Assembly (NCBI GenBank): GCA_003640385.1
Contig: RCAB01000431.1
Span: 1 to 53,510, forward strand
Reading direction: 5' to 3'
Origin: Setaria digitata
Taxonomy: Eukaryota > Nematoda > Chromadorea > Rhabditida > Setariidae
DNA length: 53,510 nt
Position 1 is the first letter of the stretch. Every line of letters begins with the position of its first letter. A program made the position numbers and the translations under genes. The notes below the pieces were generated by a model. That model worked only from the letters and a program-made list of their open reading frames with translations, was not told the DNA's origin and did not search any database. Below are positions 12,837-24,451 of this stretch, piece by piece.

Positions 12837-13875
12837 AGTGTTCATTATTCTAAAATTTATCAGTAGCTGTGATAATGATAGTAGGAGTATTAATATTGTG
12901 TAGGGAATTGTCTTACTCTTTTTCACTATTTTTTCAAGCTACTACAGTGCTGTTTCAATTCAAATTGTTTCATGCTAATAAATTTTGTGTTATAAGTCAC
13001 AGTAAAGAAATCTGTGATGTATTTTCCTCTCTTGCATTATTGTAATCAATGATAACATAAAATTGATTGTATTTCATGTAAATTTTAATGATCTTTTGAT
13101 TAAGGTAGGAAAGCGTAATTTAGTTCCTTAATGATATGATTAATTTCACGCCTTGGAAATTTTCTTAATTATTCAAAAAAAAGAGTTTCAAAATGGACAA
13201 TTTTTACATTACATCCCGAATTTTATAATCATTTTTGCTTCTCATCTGTTCTTACTACTTAAAAAAAAAAAAAAAAAAAAATGTAAGCAGTCTACACAAA
13301 TATGATTTGAACTTTTAAGCTGTTAATTTTAATTTTTTAAGCTAATTTCAGTTTTTCTAATTCAACTTTTTTTTTCAAGTTTTGGGTCAGGTAGAAAACA
13401 TTAACTAACCATATGATTATTTAATTTATTATCATCTATGTTAGTTATATGTTGGAAAATAATTAATTCATATATTTTTATGGGTTCAAAAAATACATCA
13501 ATTCATGTATTTTTACGAGTTTAAAAGAAATAAGAATATTTTTTTTTCCTTAACTCATTAAATTTAACATTTCGTTGATTAAAATTGTAGATTACAAATA
13601 TGAATAGATGTGAATAAAACGTACAAATACTGTTGCCGTTTGTTTGCCATTATCATTGATTTTGATCTTATTAGCTATTTTTTAGTCGATGATCAATTTC
13701 GACACTCTATGATATCTCATATTGTATGTTTTCCCTAATTACACGAAATGTTCTCATCATATATCGGTTAAGCATTGGGTTTCTATTTACGTCAAATTTT
13801 TTTGCATACGTCGGAATCCGTTGATTTGTACGTATTATATGTTTTAAAATGAAGTGATTTATAAACATTATTAAA

Positions 13876-13880
13876 TTTAG
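13876..13880 (+). promoter_or_regulatory. Possible trans-splice acceptor
   Basis: TTTAG after a T-rich stretch, 27 bases before the start codon at 13908. In nematodes such a site in front of the first exon often receives a spliced leader. Evidence is position only. Confidence 0.35.
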
Positions 13881-13907
13881 CTTCAAAATCAACGTCAGTT
13901 CGTTAGG

Positions 13908-15825
13908 ATGCTGTCTGCCGGGCTACTTTTATCCATCGTCGCTGCAGTTGTATTAAGTGACGGTGACGTGGAAAGCGCCGTACGTGAAGTAACAACTACC
14001 AAAGTTAGCTTTTCCTAATGACAGCAATTAATTGTGTGTTAATTAATTACAGTTAACATTAAATTCATTATCTTGTTGAAGACAACTTTCATATTTCATT
14101 TAATGTGTTATTAATTTAATTATATCTTCTCCTACTAATACAGAGTATTTATTTATTCCATATTTTTGTTTACCCAGTATCTTTAATTAGAAATAGTTGT
14201 GAAGCTTTCATTCATTTGTATTTCTATCTATATCAGAACTGTGTGCTAATAATTATTGGTAAATTATATTATTTGATAAGCTTGCTAGTTAATTTTTTTT
14301 TCTTAAGCTTGCATGGTAGTAGTAATATTTGCCATATTAAAAAATTGTCAGAGCTTAACATAGTTTAATCGTATTGTTACTTTTTTTATGTTACCGCAGT
14401 TTATTTCCTTTCGAATTTTAATGAAAGATAAGATTGTAATAACGGAGTGATAGGCGGAATGATAAGGAATAATTCATATTCTTTTGGCTTGATATCATTG
14501 TAAGTTTACTTTATATTGAAGCGTATTCCTTCTTATTACGGTTTTCTCTTTATTTGCTTTTCATTCTTTCTAGTTAAAAAGGTTTAAGAGATGCTTATTT
14601 ATTCCAATTAAAAAGTTTGAAAAAATTCCGACAAAATTATTTACTTATTTATTACAATTGAAAAATTTTTAACAAAATCAAATTAGAAGTTCGTTAAAAT
14701 TCTTTGAAAATTCATGCTCATTTTCTTGACGGCTTTAAAAATCGTGAATGAAACTTTAAATAATTAGCAATAAAAAGGAGAAACGAAAAATCGAAATCTC
14801 ATTAGAAAAAAAAAAAAAAGACAGAAGAATACTTCCATAGTACCATTAATTACTAATTAAAATGTTGCTAGTTTAAAAATTTTAAAGTAAGTATCATTTG
14901 ACAAAAACTTCTTTAATGATTATTAAGCTTATCAAACAGTACAGTGAAATTTCGATAATTCGTTAACATCACAAAAGAAAAACACAGTTATCATGTCATC
15001 ATCCAAACCTGATCTATATATATATATGCTGCAAATCTATCAAGCTTGAGTGGTAACATGATAACTGTCTACTTGTACGATTAATAACTATTGATTACAT
15101 GATTAATTATTATTAAATAAATTTCCCTTTCCTAATTGTTTCTTTCATTAATATTTTACAGGATGGAGCAACATGGTGTCCAGTACCAGTGATCGGTACA
15201 CAGTGTCCAGCATCAAGCCTATTCCATTATTACAAATGCTGTGGTACTGCTAATAAAGAATGTTGCTTCAATCTACAGGTTCCTTCATTTTATGATTTGA
15301 ATTTAAATTTTTCTTTTTTATTAGAAATAAATTTCATATTGAAGATTCATCAACTAATTGTATGTGAATTGAATAGAAAAGTTCAACAATTTTTTTTTTC
15401 ATTTTTTACTCTACCATTTTATGATAATTTTATTAAAAATTTTTGTAAAATTTTTGAAAATTTCTACAGAAATTTATGATCTATAATTTTCGTTTCCACT
15501 CTATGAATTCCATAAATTTCTTAAAAATATATAATTAAGTAGTTTTTCATTTTTCGTCCTTTTTCCCTACTATTGTTGTTTTTTTTTTCTTTTTTTTTTA
15601 AGTTTTATGAATTTCTTGAACTCGGCATAAGTTTAATTAAGCAGTTTTCTCTTTTAATCTTAATTTTAATTTTAACCATTTTTACCATTATTCTGTTAAT
15701 TTTATAAGTGAATTAGCTGTAATTAATTATAGACATGGGTTATTGTCGTGTTGGCAGTGGTTGCTGTAATGATGCTTGCATCTTTCGTACTTTCAATCCT
15801 TCGCTGCTTGTTCTGCCGCCGCTAA
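13908..15825 (+). CDS. Small Cys-rich single-pass membrane protein
   Basis: Three exons: 13908-14003 (or ending 13988 or 13979, all phase 0), 15162-15278 and 15733-15825, giving up to 101 residues. A signal peptide (MLSAGLLLSIVAAVV..) is followed by a compact Cys domain: WCPVPVIGTQCP, then YYKCCG, then ECCFN. Next comes a hydrophobic segment (about 20 residues, VIVVLAVVAVMMLASFVLSI) and a very short basic/Cys tail (RCLFCRR). The layout, a short ectodomain with CC pairs next to one membrane span, resembles Shisa/VOPP1-type adaptors, but I cannot name the family. It is probably type I with a cytosolic tail of under ten residues. The tail cysteines beside the membrane could be palmitoylated (inference). 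The acceptors are clear (TTTTACAG, AATTATAG). The first donor is ambiguous. An AATAAA lies at 16055. Confidence 0.75.
14984..15068 (+). ncRNA. MicroRNA-precursor-like hairpin in intron 1
   Basis: Bases 14984-14995 (ACAGTTATCATG) pair perfectly with 15057-15068. Pairing continues inward to about 15013/15039 with around four mismatches and two wobble pairs, for roughly 30 positions of stem. The loop of about 25 bases holds a (TA)n run. Size, imperfect stem and intronic position on the host strand fit a pre-microRNA. I do not recognise either arm as a known nematode microRNA. Confidence 0.5.
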
Positions 15826-18036
15826 GCATTGTCATTTTTAATGAAACATTAATGAGCTCTTTTTTTGCTGTTTTGTTGAATTTATTTAACAGCAATTTTT
15901 ATCTTTTATTTTTTAAAAAAGATTTTAAAACATTTAAAACCTAATTCAAAAGCAAACATTTGAAACCAAACATTTGAAACAAATGATTTATATATTTTTT
16001 CCTTTTCAACATCTAATTCGAATGCAACGGTTGCTTCGTTACTCCCTTGTAGTAAATAAATATGAGCTAATTGTTTTTGTTAAAAAGTTAGTTGAAAATG
16101 GATAATTAAAGTTATTAACATTTTATTGATGCATGCATCGTCGAGATTAATTAATTGTTGGAAATTATCCTACTGTCTCACTTCTGGAATGCGTCACCAG
16201 TTGGTTTTTAGGGCAGAACGAAAAAAAATTTTCCTTTACAGATTTAATAAGTAATTGATTAATTGTTATTTGGCGATCATAGAAAGAAAAAAGGAATGAA
16301 TTCATAAATGAAGGAAATATGAAATGATACTGTGCTCTTACAAGTTATTCATTTATCAAACATCTTTGATCATTAATTAATGTAATAATTGACTGCAATA
16401 TATTATCTTTTTCTGACAAGGTTTAACTGCTTAATTCATCAACGATATATTACTTCCATTCTCTGATATGCATTTTTATCAATTGTGCGCAAAAAAAGGA
16501 TATTATTTTATCTTCTTTCCTTTCTTTTTTTTTCATGAAGAGTAGTGAAATAATCTATTTGATTTGATCATTTCAATAATTGTTCATATGGTGGAAGTGA
16601 ATAAACCTAAAAAGTAACAATTCTAGACGAAGAAAATTTATTAAAATTAAAATCAAAAAAAAGAATTTCCAAAATACATATCAATGGTTGAATTGATAGG
16701 TTTGACTCATTTTAGCCCGTATATTTCATTATTTAAAAAAGAAAAAAGAAAGGAAATTGGAATTGTTAATAAGCAAAATAAAAAGTATTAAAAATTAGTT
16801 CATTCAATTTATTAGCTTTTGTTCAATTCATGTATTCTTGCTTTTTCAGTTAGTCATATACCTTATTTTTTTTTCTTTAAATTAGTTGAAAGAATTATTT
16901 GTGTTTAATTTCCCAATTGTATTTCTCCCTTTTTATTCACTTTTTTTTAAAAAAGTATTGGCATAATTTTTTTTTTCATTTTTTGTAAAGATAAAATGTT
17001 ATTATTGTTATTTAACGAACTATTTTGTCACTTTTTCGCGAAATTTCTCAATTATTTAATAAACTTTTTAAATCCCAATCGTGTTTATGCCTACTGCTAC
17101 TATAATACTAGTAATAACAGTACCTCTTTGATTACTTATTAATTGAATTATTAATTGTCAGAAATTTGATAGCCCTGAATGATTTTAAAGGAATGAGTGA
17201 ATTAGTCTATTTCCTCCTGTAATCTGAAATTAAGAACTGCAACTAAATGTAAATTCAGTTATCGATTAAGAAGTTAATAATCATAAATTGATACTGACAA
17301 GGTTCTTTGTACCTATGACAGTTATAAAATGATGTGGTTTATCACAAATAGTCATAAAATGTTTGTTGAGAAAGAAAAATGATTGTCTCTTATCATGATG
17401 AGTATGACTGTTTAAGGTTCACTGTTGTAAAAGTTTAATTTAAATTGAAAAATAAATATCTATGTTGTCATATAGATATTTATTTGTGTGTGTATGTTTT
17501 AGTAACACTTTTTGTGGGTAAAAAATTTTAGTCAAATTTCTTTTTGAAATATCTGTGATATTAACGTTGAAAGTATGCTAATGGACTAAATCAAGAAAGT
17601 ATAGAAACATCTTAATTAGTATTTTATAAAGTTGTATGACTTAATTCGGAAGGCATCATTGTGAATTTCTTTTCTTTTGTAGCCGGTCGGTTTACCAGTA
17701 ACACAGTTTGGTTAAATTAACGGTTTTAAAATTCATTTAAAAAAAAAAAAATAATAATATTCAACAGTATGGATGGGAAAGAGTATTCGAAAAAAAAAAA
17801 TTCTATGAATACTATATTCATAAAATATTTTAAATTTTGCATAATTTCTCATAGAAATTTTTTCTAATTTTGGTATGATTTTCGGTTTTTTCTTTTTTCT
17901 TCATCAAATGAAAAATGATTTGTATTTGTAATACTGATAGTTCAGTTCTCGATATTTGAAAAATTTATTTAAAAATTAAGTTGATTTTCATTTGCCTCAT
18001 TTAGATTAACCCATCTCATTTAAATAAATTCCCGGA
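15826..18036. other. Intergenic region, nothing recognised
   Basis: AT-rich sequence with homopolymer runs. An AATAAA for the upstream gene lies at 16055-16060. Short exon-like pieces near 17683 and 18005 are noted under rejected items. Confidence 0.5.
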
Positions 18037-19568
18037 ATGGCAAAAAAAATTACACGAATTGGCTATGAAATGAACTATTCGATACCACCATCTACTGCGG
18101 AACAATTATTATTGCTACCGGATGATAGTGCTTGTTATACACCAAACACATCAGCCATTATTAGTTCAGCACTATCGTTTAATCCTGATAATGATAACAA
18201 TAATAATAACAATACTAGTAATGAGTATTCGACCATATATTTCCCATCAAAAAATGCCGGAAATAACATTAGAAAGGAGAAGCGACACAACACGTACAAT
18301 CTTACCACCGGTAATATACGCACTGATGGAGGTATGTGTGGTATTCGATGTTTTTTTTTACGAATTTTATAGTATAAAATGGATTAGGCACATTCACTTT
18401 CAATATATATCTCGTATATCTTAAACATTTCATTTATCTAATATGTATTTAAATGCCAAATAAGAATAGTATTTCAGATATTGATAGTAATATTTCATAA
18501 TGTATAAATGAGTTTTAGAGACAATCAAAAGTGAAAATTTTGGATTAGATAATAGGATGGATGATAATTCGAAATCGGCATATAGTTTATTTGAAACTGA
18601 ATATGATATTAAAACGGGTGGTTTCATATTTTCCATGATTTAAAATGCTATTGAAGTTCCAATTGTTTGTATTCGTGAAATATTTCAAATATATATATAT
18701 ATATATAACCGTAAAAATGAAATTTTGCTAATATATCAATACTTCATGGAACTTCTTAATTTTCTTCCGCTAAATTATTCTATTGCTGCGTAAAATTTCA
18801 GCCAATCAGTATAAATTTCCTGATTGGACTTGGTCGAATCAGTCCAAAACTGAAATATTGTCGAAAGGAGTTGAGAGGGATAAGATTCAAATTTCACCAT
18901 CCTTCTATCATCTGCTTGATATGAATGCTGAACCTGGTAAAATGGATATCATAAGTCTGATAAAAGATTTTTAATAATGGAGAAATTAGAATGCTTCAAA
19001 ATAAAAAATTCAGAGGGGAACAAAATTGAATTCATAAACATCAGACACACCATGAGTATATTTGTCAAAAGTTACATTAAAAAAATAAACTAGCTTTGGG
19101 GTGAAAAAATAATTACGCGCAGTTGTGATTTATATGCTGTATGAAATGATGGGTAATTATATATGCTTTCCATTGGAAATTGGAATTTTTTGCAATATTT
19201 AATTTGTCCGACTATCTTCCTCTTTTATAAGCTCTCTCAAGCCATTTACGAATTTTTTCCCTATATTTCAGTGAGTAAAATGGCACGTAAATTGCATATC
19301 CCATCACAGTACCAGTTAGAAGAATTACAAAATTTTGCTCCCTATGTTAATGTCCCCAATGCTGAACGAACACCAACGGTTCGTTTGTACTTCACTTTCC
19401 TTTTTTTTTTTTTTTTCCTTGCCAAAAAGTTCTAATCCCCAGAACTCCTTAAATTCACTTAGTAAGGAATCCCCGTATATTACTTCGAATAGATCTGAAT
19501 TTCTCAGATACTTCCATCGGAACATCTGGTTCAACAATGAAATTTGTCACGGTTATATATTTGTATGA
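18037..19568 (+). CDS. Uncharacterised 254-residue protein
   Basis: Not recognised. Five exons join with matching phases: 18037-18331, 18519-18620, 18802-18936, 19272-19378 and 19443-19568 (765 bases including the stop). Exon 1 begins MAKKITRIGYEMNYS, has an Asn run (about residues 49-60) and is Ser/Asn-rich. Exons 3-5 look more folded, with aromatic-rich stretches such as FPDWTWSNQ, SFYHLLDM, YQLEELQNFAPYV and FLRYFHRNIWFNN. There is no signal peptide, membrane span or Cys pattern. An in-frame TAA at 18025 supports the start at 18037. AATAAA at 19679 fits the 3' end. It converges on the methylesterase gene, whose stop is 441 bases away. The exon 2 acceptor TTTTAG and phase fit are good but that exon is the least certain. 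Confidence 0.65.
18690..18707. repeat. (AT)n microsatellite in intron 2
   Basis: A run of AT dinucleotides between exons 2 and 3 of the uncharacterised gene. Confidence 0.8.
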
Positions 19569-19678
19569 CGAGATTGACAGAATCCCCATCTGTAAACTTC
19601 CTTAAATTTAGACACCATATTTGCCACATACTTTAACGAGGTCAGAATATGTGCTCGATGAAATTAGTGACAGCGCAG

Positions 19679-19684
19679 AATAAA
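19679..19684 (+). promoter_or_regulatory. Polyadenylation signal AATAAA
   Basis: It lies 111 bases after the stop of the 18037-19568 gene, in the short gap between two convergent genes. Confidence 0.45.
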
Positions 19685-19948
19685 GTGATTTATGATGTAT
19701 TTCTTTAACTACTTATGAGGAAAAATTATCATCATCAGGCACAAAAAATAATATGCACCGTAATGAATTCAAAGCACAAGAAAATTCATTCAGATTCAGT
19801 CTACTCTGTTGAGACAAGGGAGTTAGAAAACTTCATCTGAAAATATCTAAGCAGACGTAATTGAAATATAAAGACAAAGTTTCAGCTCAATGAAATAACT
19901 TCCCACCACCCAGATGAGACTTCGACGCTTAAATTCTGCTAATCACCA

Positions 19949-19954
19949 TTTATT
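19949..19954 (-). promoter_or_regulatory. Polyadenylation signal AATAAA (minus strand)
   Basis: TTTATT on the + strand, 56 bases beyond the stop of the methylesterase gene. Confidence 0.5.
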
Positions 19955-20009
19955 ATAACAAATAAGTTAAATTCCTCTCATTCATCGTTCATCTAAATTT
20001 ACAAACAAG

Positions 20010-22093
20010 TCAAGAATTCATAGGATGACAAAATCGATTTCGGATCGCAAAGTTCGCAAGCGTATCGGCAAGATCATCTGGCGAGTCTTCTTGCACAGCA
20101 TGACCTGCTTTCGGCAATATTGTTTCTTGAAATTTACCCTGCATCTGTCCTAGCTGCAAAATGACGAAGTTTATACACATTTTCAAAACCACGTTCGCAA
20201 AAAAAAAAAATCTGCATCAAGCTTGCTTCCATTTCTTTAAGAAATAGCGACGAATAAGAAATAAACGAGTCGAAGAATCAAACACACAAGAAACGAGCAG
20301 ACGAAAAGAAGAAAACTAGAAACTGATGAATTAAATTTACAATTAAATCGGTGTCCAGCCTATCGACTCCAGCAAGGACCAGAAGCTTCGGCGCACGACA
20401 GCTAAGAAATAACTTGGAGAGGCCCTTAAACCACCCAACCCAATGTGGTTCCGTTTTAGACAAATCGATTCTCCATGTGTACAGCTAAAAAATGTACAAC
20501 ATTAGGATTATATTAACAATACAACAAATGAGAAAAATAATTTCAAAAGATTCTTTAAAAGCAAAAGCGGCAAGCTCACATCGCCGGTCCTTTTAATTTG
20601 AGTAGGCATTGATACACGTGCTGCTCGAGAATTTTTCGCCGTCCCTGATTTACAGCACCATTCTACTGCTGCTAAAATGCGTTAAAATTACTTTTTGAAC
20701 CAAGAAGATGCTAAAAATTGAGTAAAAAGATTTTCGCCGTGAACTATTATTTCTTTCGTCAATTTGATTCCCTTTAAATTATTTTATTCATTTTGCAATA
20801 AAACAATTAAATTGCAAGCATACCACCAATGCTTCCAAATTTCTGGGGTCGACTTTTTAGAAAATGCTTCATTGTTTTCAGTGCTTCCATAGCTGTACCT
20901 TCTACGACATCAATTACAGCAATACCGACTACATTTTCTATGCGTTCACTAGCTGCTACATGGACCGCAAGAGCACCACCCATACTGGAAATATTAATGG
21001 GAAAACTTTTCTATAATGAGCCTCAAAATTAAAATGAGAATAAATTTAAAAGACCGACTTTTCAAAAGATATTTTGTCCATCAACACACTAACCTATGCC
21101 CTATTATAAATGTGGGAATCGCTTCGCCTGCACATATATTCTTATGTATAGCAACAATATCTTCCACTTGACGTTCAGCAGATAAATCTAGCTCATCTGC
21201 AGCAACAGTGTCACCGTGGCCTCGTAAATCTGGCGCTATTATTCGACACTGCACTTGAGGTGAAAGCTCTTCCTAAAGTTAAGTGCATTAAACACAAATA
21301 TTTACCAAGAAAAATTATACTTCCATTAAAAGCAGTTGTTAAATTTACTTTATGATTTATACAGATTGTATTAGTATCCTAAGCCAAATTACAGCATCAC
21401 GATCCGACATAGCGCATTAATCAATCTATCACCTGAATACAACAGTGCATGATAATTCAGGATCCAATTCAAAAAAAAACTTTTAAAATCAAAGTATATT
21501 TGCTATGAAACATTTTAAAAACGAAACACATTAATAAATTTATCTGCCAACAAAATCCACAAAACTTACTGCTAAGGCTGCCCAAGTAAGACCAGAATAA
21601 CCACCACCATGAAGCATGTAAAAGATTGGCCCTGCATCGCCCTTTGTGTAAACACAAAAAACATCATCGTTAATATTTAAACCAAGCTTCCTGTCGAAAA
21701 ATTCATTCCATTCAAGTGGTGTTAAATCCATCATGCCACCGCGACGAAGTCCTCGACTTGTTGACGGAATCGTTCTATAAATTTTGAACTAAAGAAAGCG
21801 TTACGAAATACTCCTTCTTACTTTTCCCTTACTGGACATTCCAAAATTAGACCTATTTTTCTTTCACATCAAATAACTTATTGAAAATTTTGTCTCCCAG
21901 AATTTTTAATCTCAATTTCATAGGATCAAAGCGATCGCATCCTCGCTGTTACCGTAAAGAAAATGAAATTATATTCTTTTTTCAATCTATTAAAAGCAAA
22001 TAGCTTAACTTACCCTGTTGCAATACTACTTCCATCCTCATTAATTGATGGTAATCCTTTCCTTGTTAAAATTTCTTTGCGTAGCGAACTCAT
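20010..22093 (-). CDS. PPME1: Protein phosphatase methylesterase 1
   Basis: Removes the C-terminal methyl ester from the catalytic subunit of PP2A, controlling holoenzyme assembly (known for the family). Seven exons, in transcript order: 22093-22014, 21774-21570, 21272-21094, 20984-20824, 20665-20580, 20484-20341, 20153-20010, joining in phase to 332 residues. It is an alpha/beta hydrolase. The oxyanion region is MLHGGGYSGLTWA, followed by DLRGHGDT. The nucleophile elbow GHSMGG gives Ser155, Asp180 lies in VIDVVEGTA, and His303 in AGHAVQED. These match the human triad order Ser156/Asp181/His349. The protein is shorter than the human enzyme because the acidic loop between strands is almost absent (about residues 225-237 here). 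The N terminus MSSLRKEILTRKGLPS is typical. Every intron has GT/AG ends. Confidence 0.95.
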
Positions 22094-24451
22094 TTCCTGG
22101 TCTTATATCTTTGTATTTATTAAGCGTCAAAAGAGGTATAATTACTGATTAACTGAGGTTGAAAAGATCAAACGAATTAAACTGTTTTGTAACAGTACAA
22201 TATAAATTATTAAAAGTTACGCAACGCCGAAATGTACCGCGGAAAAAAAAAAAACACTATCTGTCAGCAGGTGGTATTTTCAGACCTCGCCAATTCTTCA
22301 CGTTATGAAATTTAAATATTCTCAAACAATGATTTAATTTCAAATTACAATAAAAGTGAAACAAAAAATTTTCAGTGGAATCAATGGAATTCACTCTTTT
22401 GACGTAAAAGAGACCGAGCAACTCTGATATTTCCAACTATGTCTCAATTTCCTACTTCTACCACTACTCCATTATACAGCGTTTTTTATGCATAAGACTT
22501 CTTAATTATAACTTTGAACTGCAAGGAAAAGGTTAGTTTTTGAACAAAACAAAATAGTATAAAATGAAAATGTCAGCAGCAGCATAAATGTAGAAAATGT
22601 ATAAACTCAAAACTGTAATACCATAGAAACTTTTTTTTTTAATACAATAAATGAAGAAAAAGGTACTTACATGAGGTTTGATTAGCAAGTTTCGTGATAT
22701 CTGATAATAATCAAATACATCGAAGCTAATTAACTTCGAGGATAATAATTAGAAACAGAAGGAAGGATTTGGATTTTCTATCTACCTCTGATGACAAATA
22801 CAAATGCATTCAATGCAAGTTATTTTGACGTAGAATTTGTCGAACAGTTCGGATCTTTTTACCTACACGCCTTTATCGCTTCATCGTTTGTTCAATTAAA
22901 CTAAATTTTTACATAGTAAGTATATATCATTATAGGCCTATTTTTGAATTCAATTTTGCCAATTACTATGTAATTTCAACATATTCTAACTGAGCAGTAA
23001 AAGTAAAGTAAGAGCAGTAAGACACACTTCCCTTGACAAAAAGGCAAAAAAAATCATTATGTACAAGTGTTACATATAAACTAGTCATCTCATAAAAACC
23101 CCGCGATATCCTGGAGAAAAACACAAAACCACTTCATCACTATACTTTAGTGCAAATGTATGAAACAAGGTCCGGCCACTTTAATATCGGTAAAAAGCGG
23201 TCGCGGGACCTTAGTTCAAAATTCAAATTTTTATAAAATGGGTTGGGGGAAGAGTTTTCTGAGGAGGAATTCCCAATGTGATTTTTCTTATATAATGTAT
23301 CCTACCATTCCGAGTAATTACAAAGGAAAAGCTTTATGTCTTCTCTAAAATTAGAACATATATATACATATTGCACACATATATAAAACCCTTTTCCAAA
23401 TTTTTAGAATATAAACCCGTCGTGGTGTATAAAGTCACATGTCATATAGAATTTTTTCTACTTCTCTATATCTTTAATAATTTGCAGGATCAATGTCGCA
23501 CTATTACACTTATACCATTGAACCACTGCAAGGGCGGCAGTTCACTCAACGTAATTTTATATCTCTTCCCGAAAAAGCATCAAAATATAGCAATCGAGCA
23601 GTAACGTTAAATGAACGTTTTTCAATTATCGAAAGAGGTATCCATACATAGACATTTAACCTCCGTCATTCTGACTATTCTCTCTGGCCGTAATCTTTTA
23701 GCTGGATTCATAATAGTCAATTGTCAAAACCAAGTATGGTCTCTATACGATGTTGCTTGTAGTCAGACCATAAATTTTGACTTTAATATCTTATTTACGA
23801 CCAAAAAAAAGCATCTATCCATTCCACTTTGTAAGTCAGTTATTATACTTCTGAATTATTTGATGGCTAAATAAAGTTTGAGTCAATACACATGGTTTAT
23901 ATGTTGATATGTTCCATAAGTTGATACATATACACAATGCTACGAGCAAATAAGATGGATTTCAGGATATGTACTTGTGCCGGACTTAAAAGATAAGAAG
24001 TATGACTTTCAAAGAAATGTAAATGTGGTACCACGAAAGACAACAACACAGCAAAGCCAAAAACCAGAGAAAACCTCCAATGGTGCAACAAGCGAGGTGA
24101 AGAAATAAACAGGTCTTTATCTCAGTGTATTGTTTTCATATAAATATCGATTCTGCCTATGCTTTCAATTGGATAGATTCACAATTGCCTCTTTTCATTA
24201 ATTTGATTCTTTTTTTATTCTACATAATTTGGCACATAATATATACAACAAAATCTTATACTTTTATTACTCGTCGATATGTAGATACAAACAATACAGA
24301 ACACAAAAATGTCATGAGAAATAGTAAGACAATTTGAAGACGTTTGAGTAGAACGCAATCTCAAATTTAATTTTTGACATGAAACAATAAGCATCAAATC
24401 AGTGGGTTCAAGGAAGCATTTGTAACAAATTTTTTCACCGCTAATAAATTG
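22094..24451. other. Intergenic region between two minus-strand genes
   Basis: About 2.3 kb. Several medium open frames on both strands (for example near 23371-23874) have no splice support or recognisable motif. The spacing is far too wide for a nematode operon of the flanking genes. Confidence 0.5.

Larger units (their letters stand above)
6831..13907. other. Gene-free AT-rich intergenic region
   Basis: About 7 kb of homopolymer tracts, microsatellites and minisatellites (listed separately). Open frames here are short and of low complexity, and I see no exon chain with consistent phase. Confidence 0.6.

Noticed and set aside
18005..18072. Alternative + frame NPSHLNKFPEWQKKLHELAMK after TTTAG, ending in TGA
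   Set aside because: Protein-like but overlaps the start of the 18037 gene in another frame and has no upstream partner exon; could be the last exon of an unseen transcript.
23897..24091. Hydrophobic frames on the minus strand
   Set aside because: Membrane-like composition in two frames but no splice signals, start context or recognisable motif.
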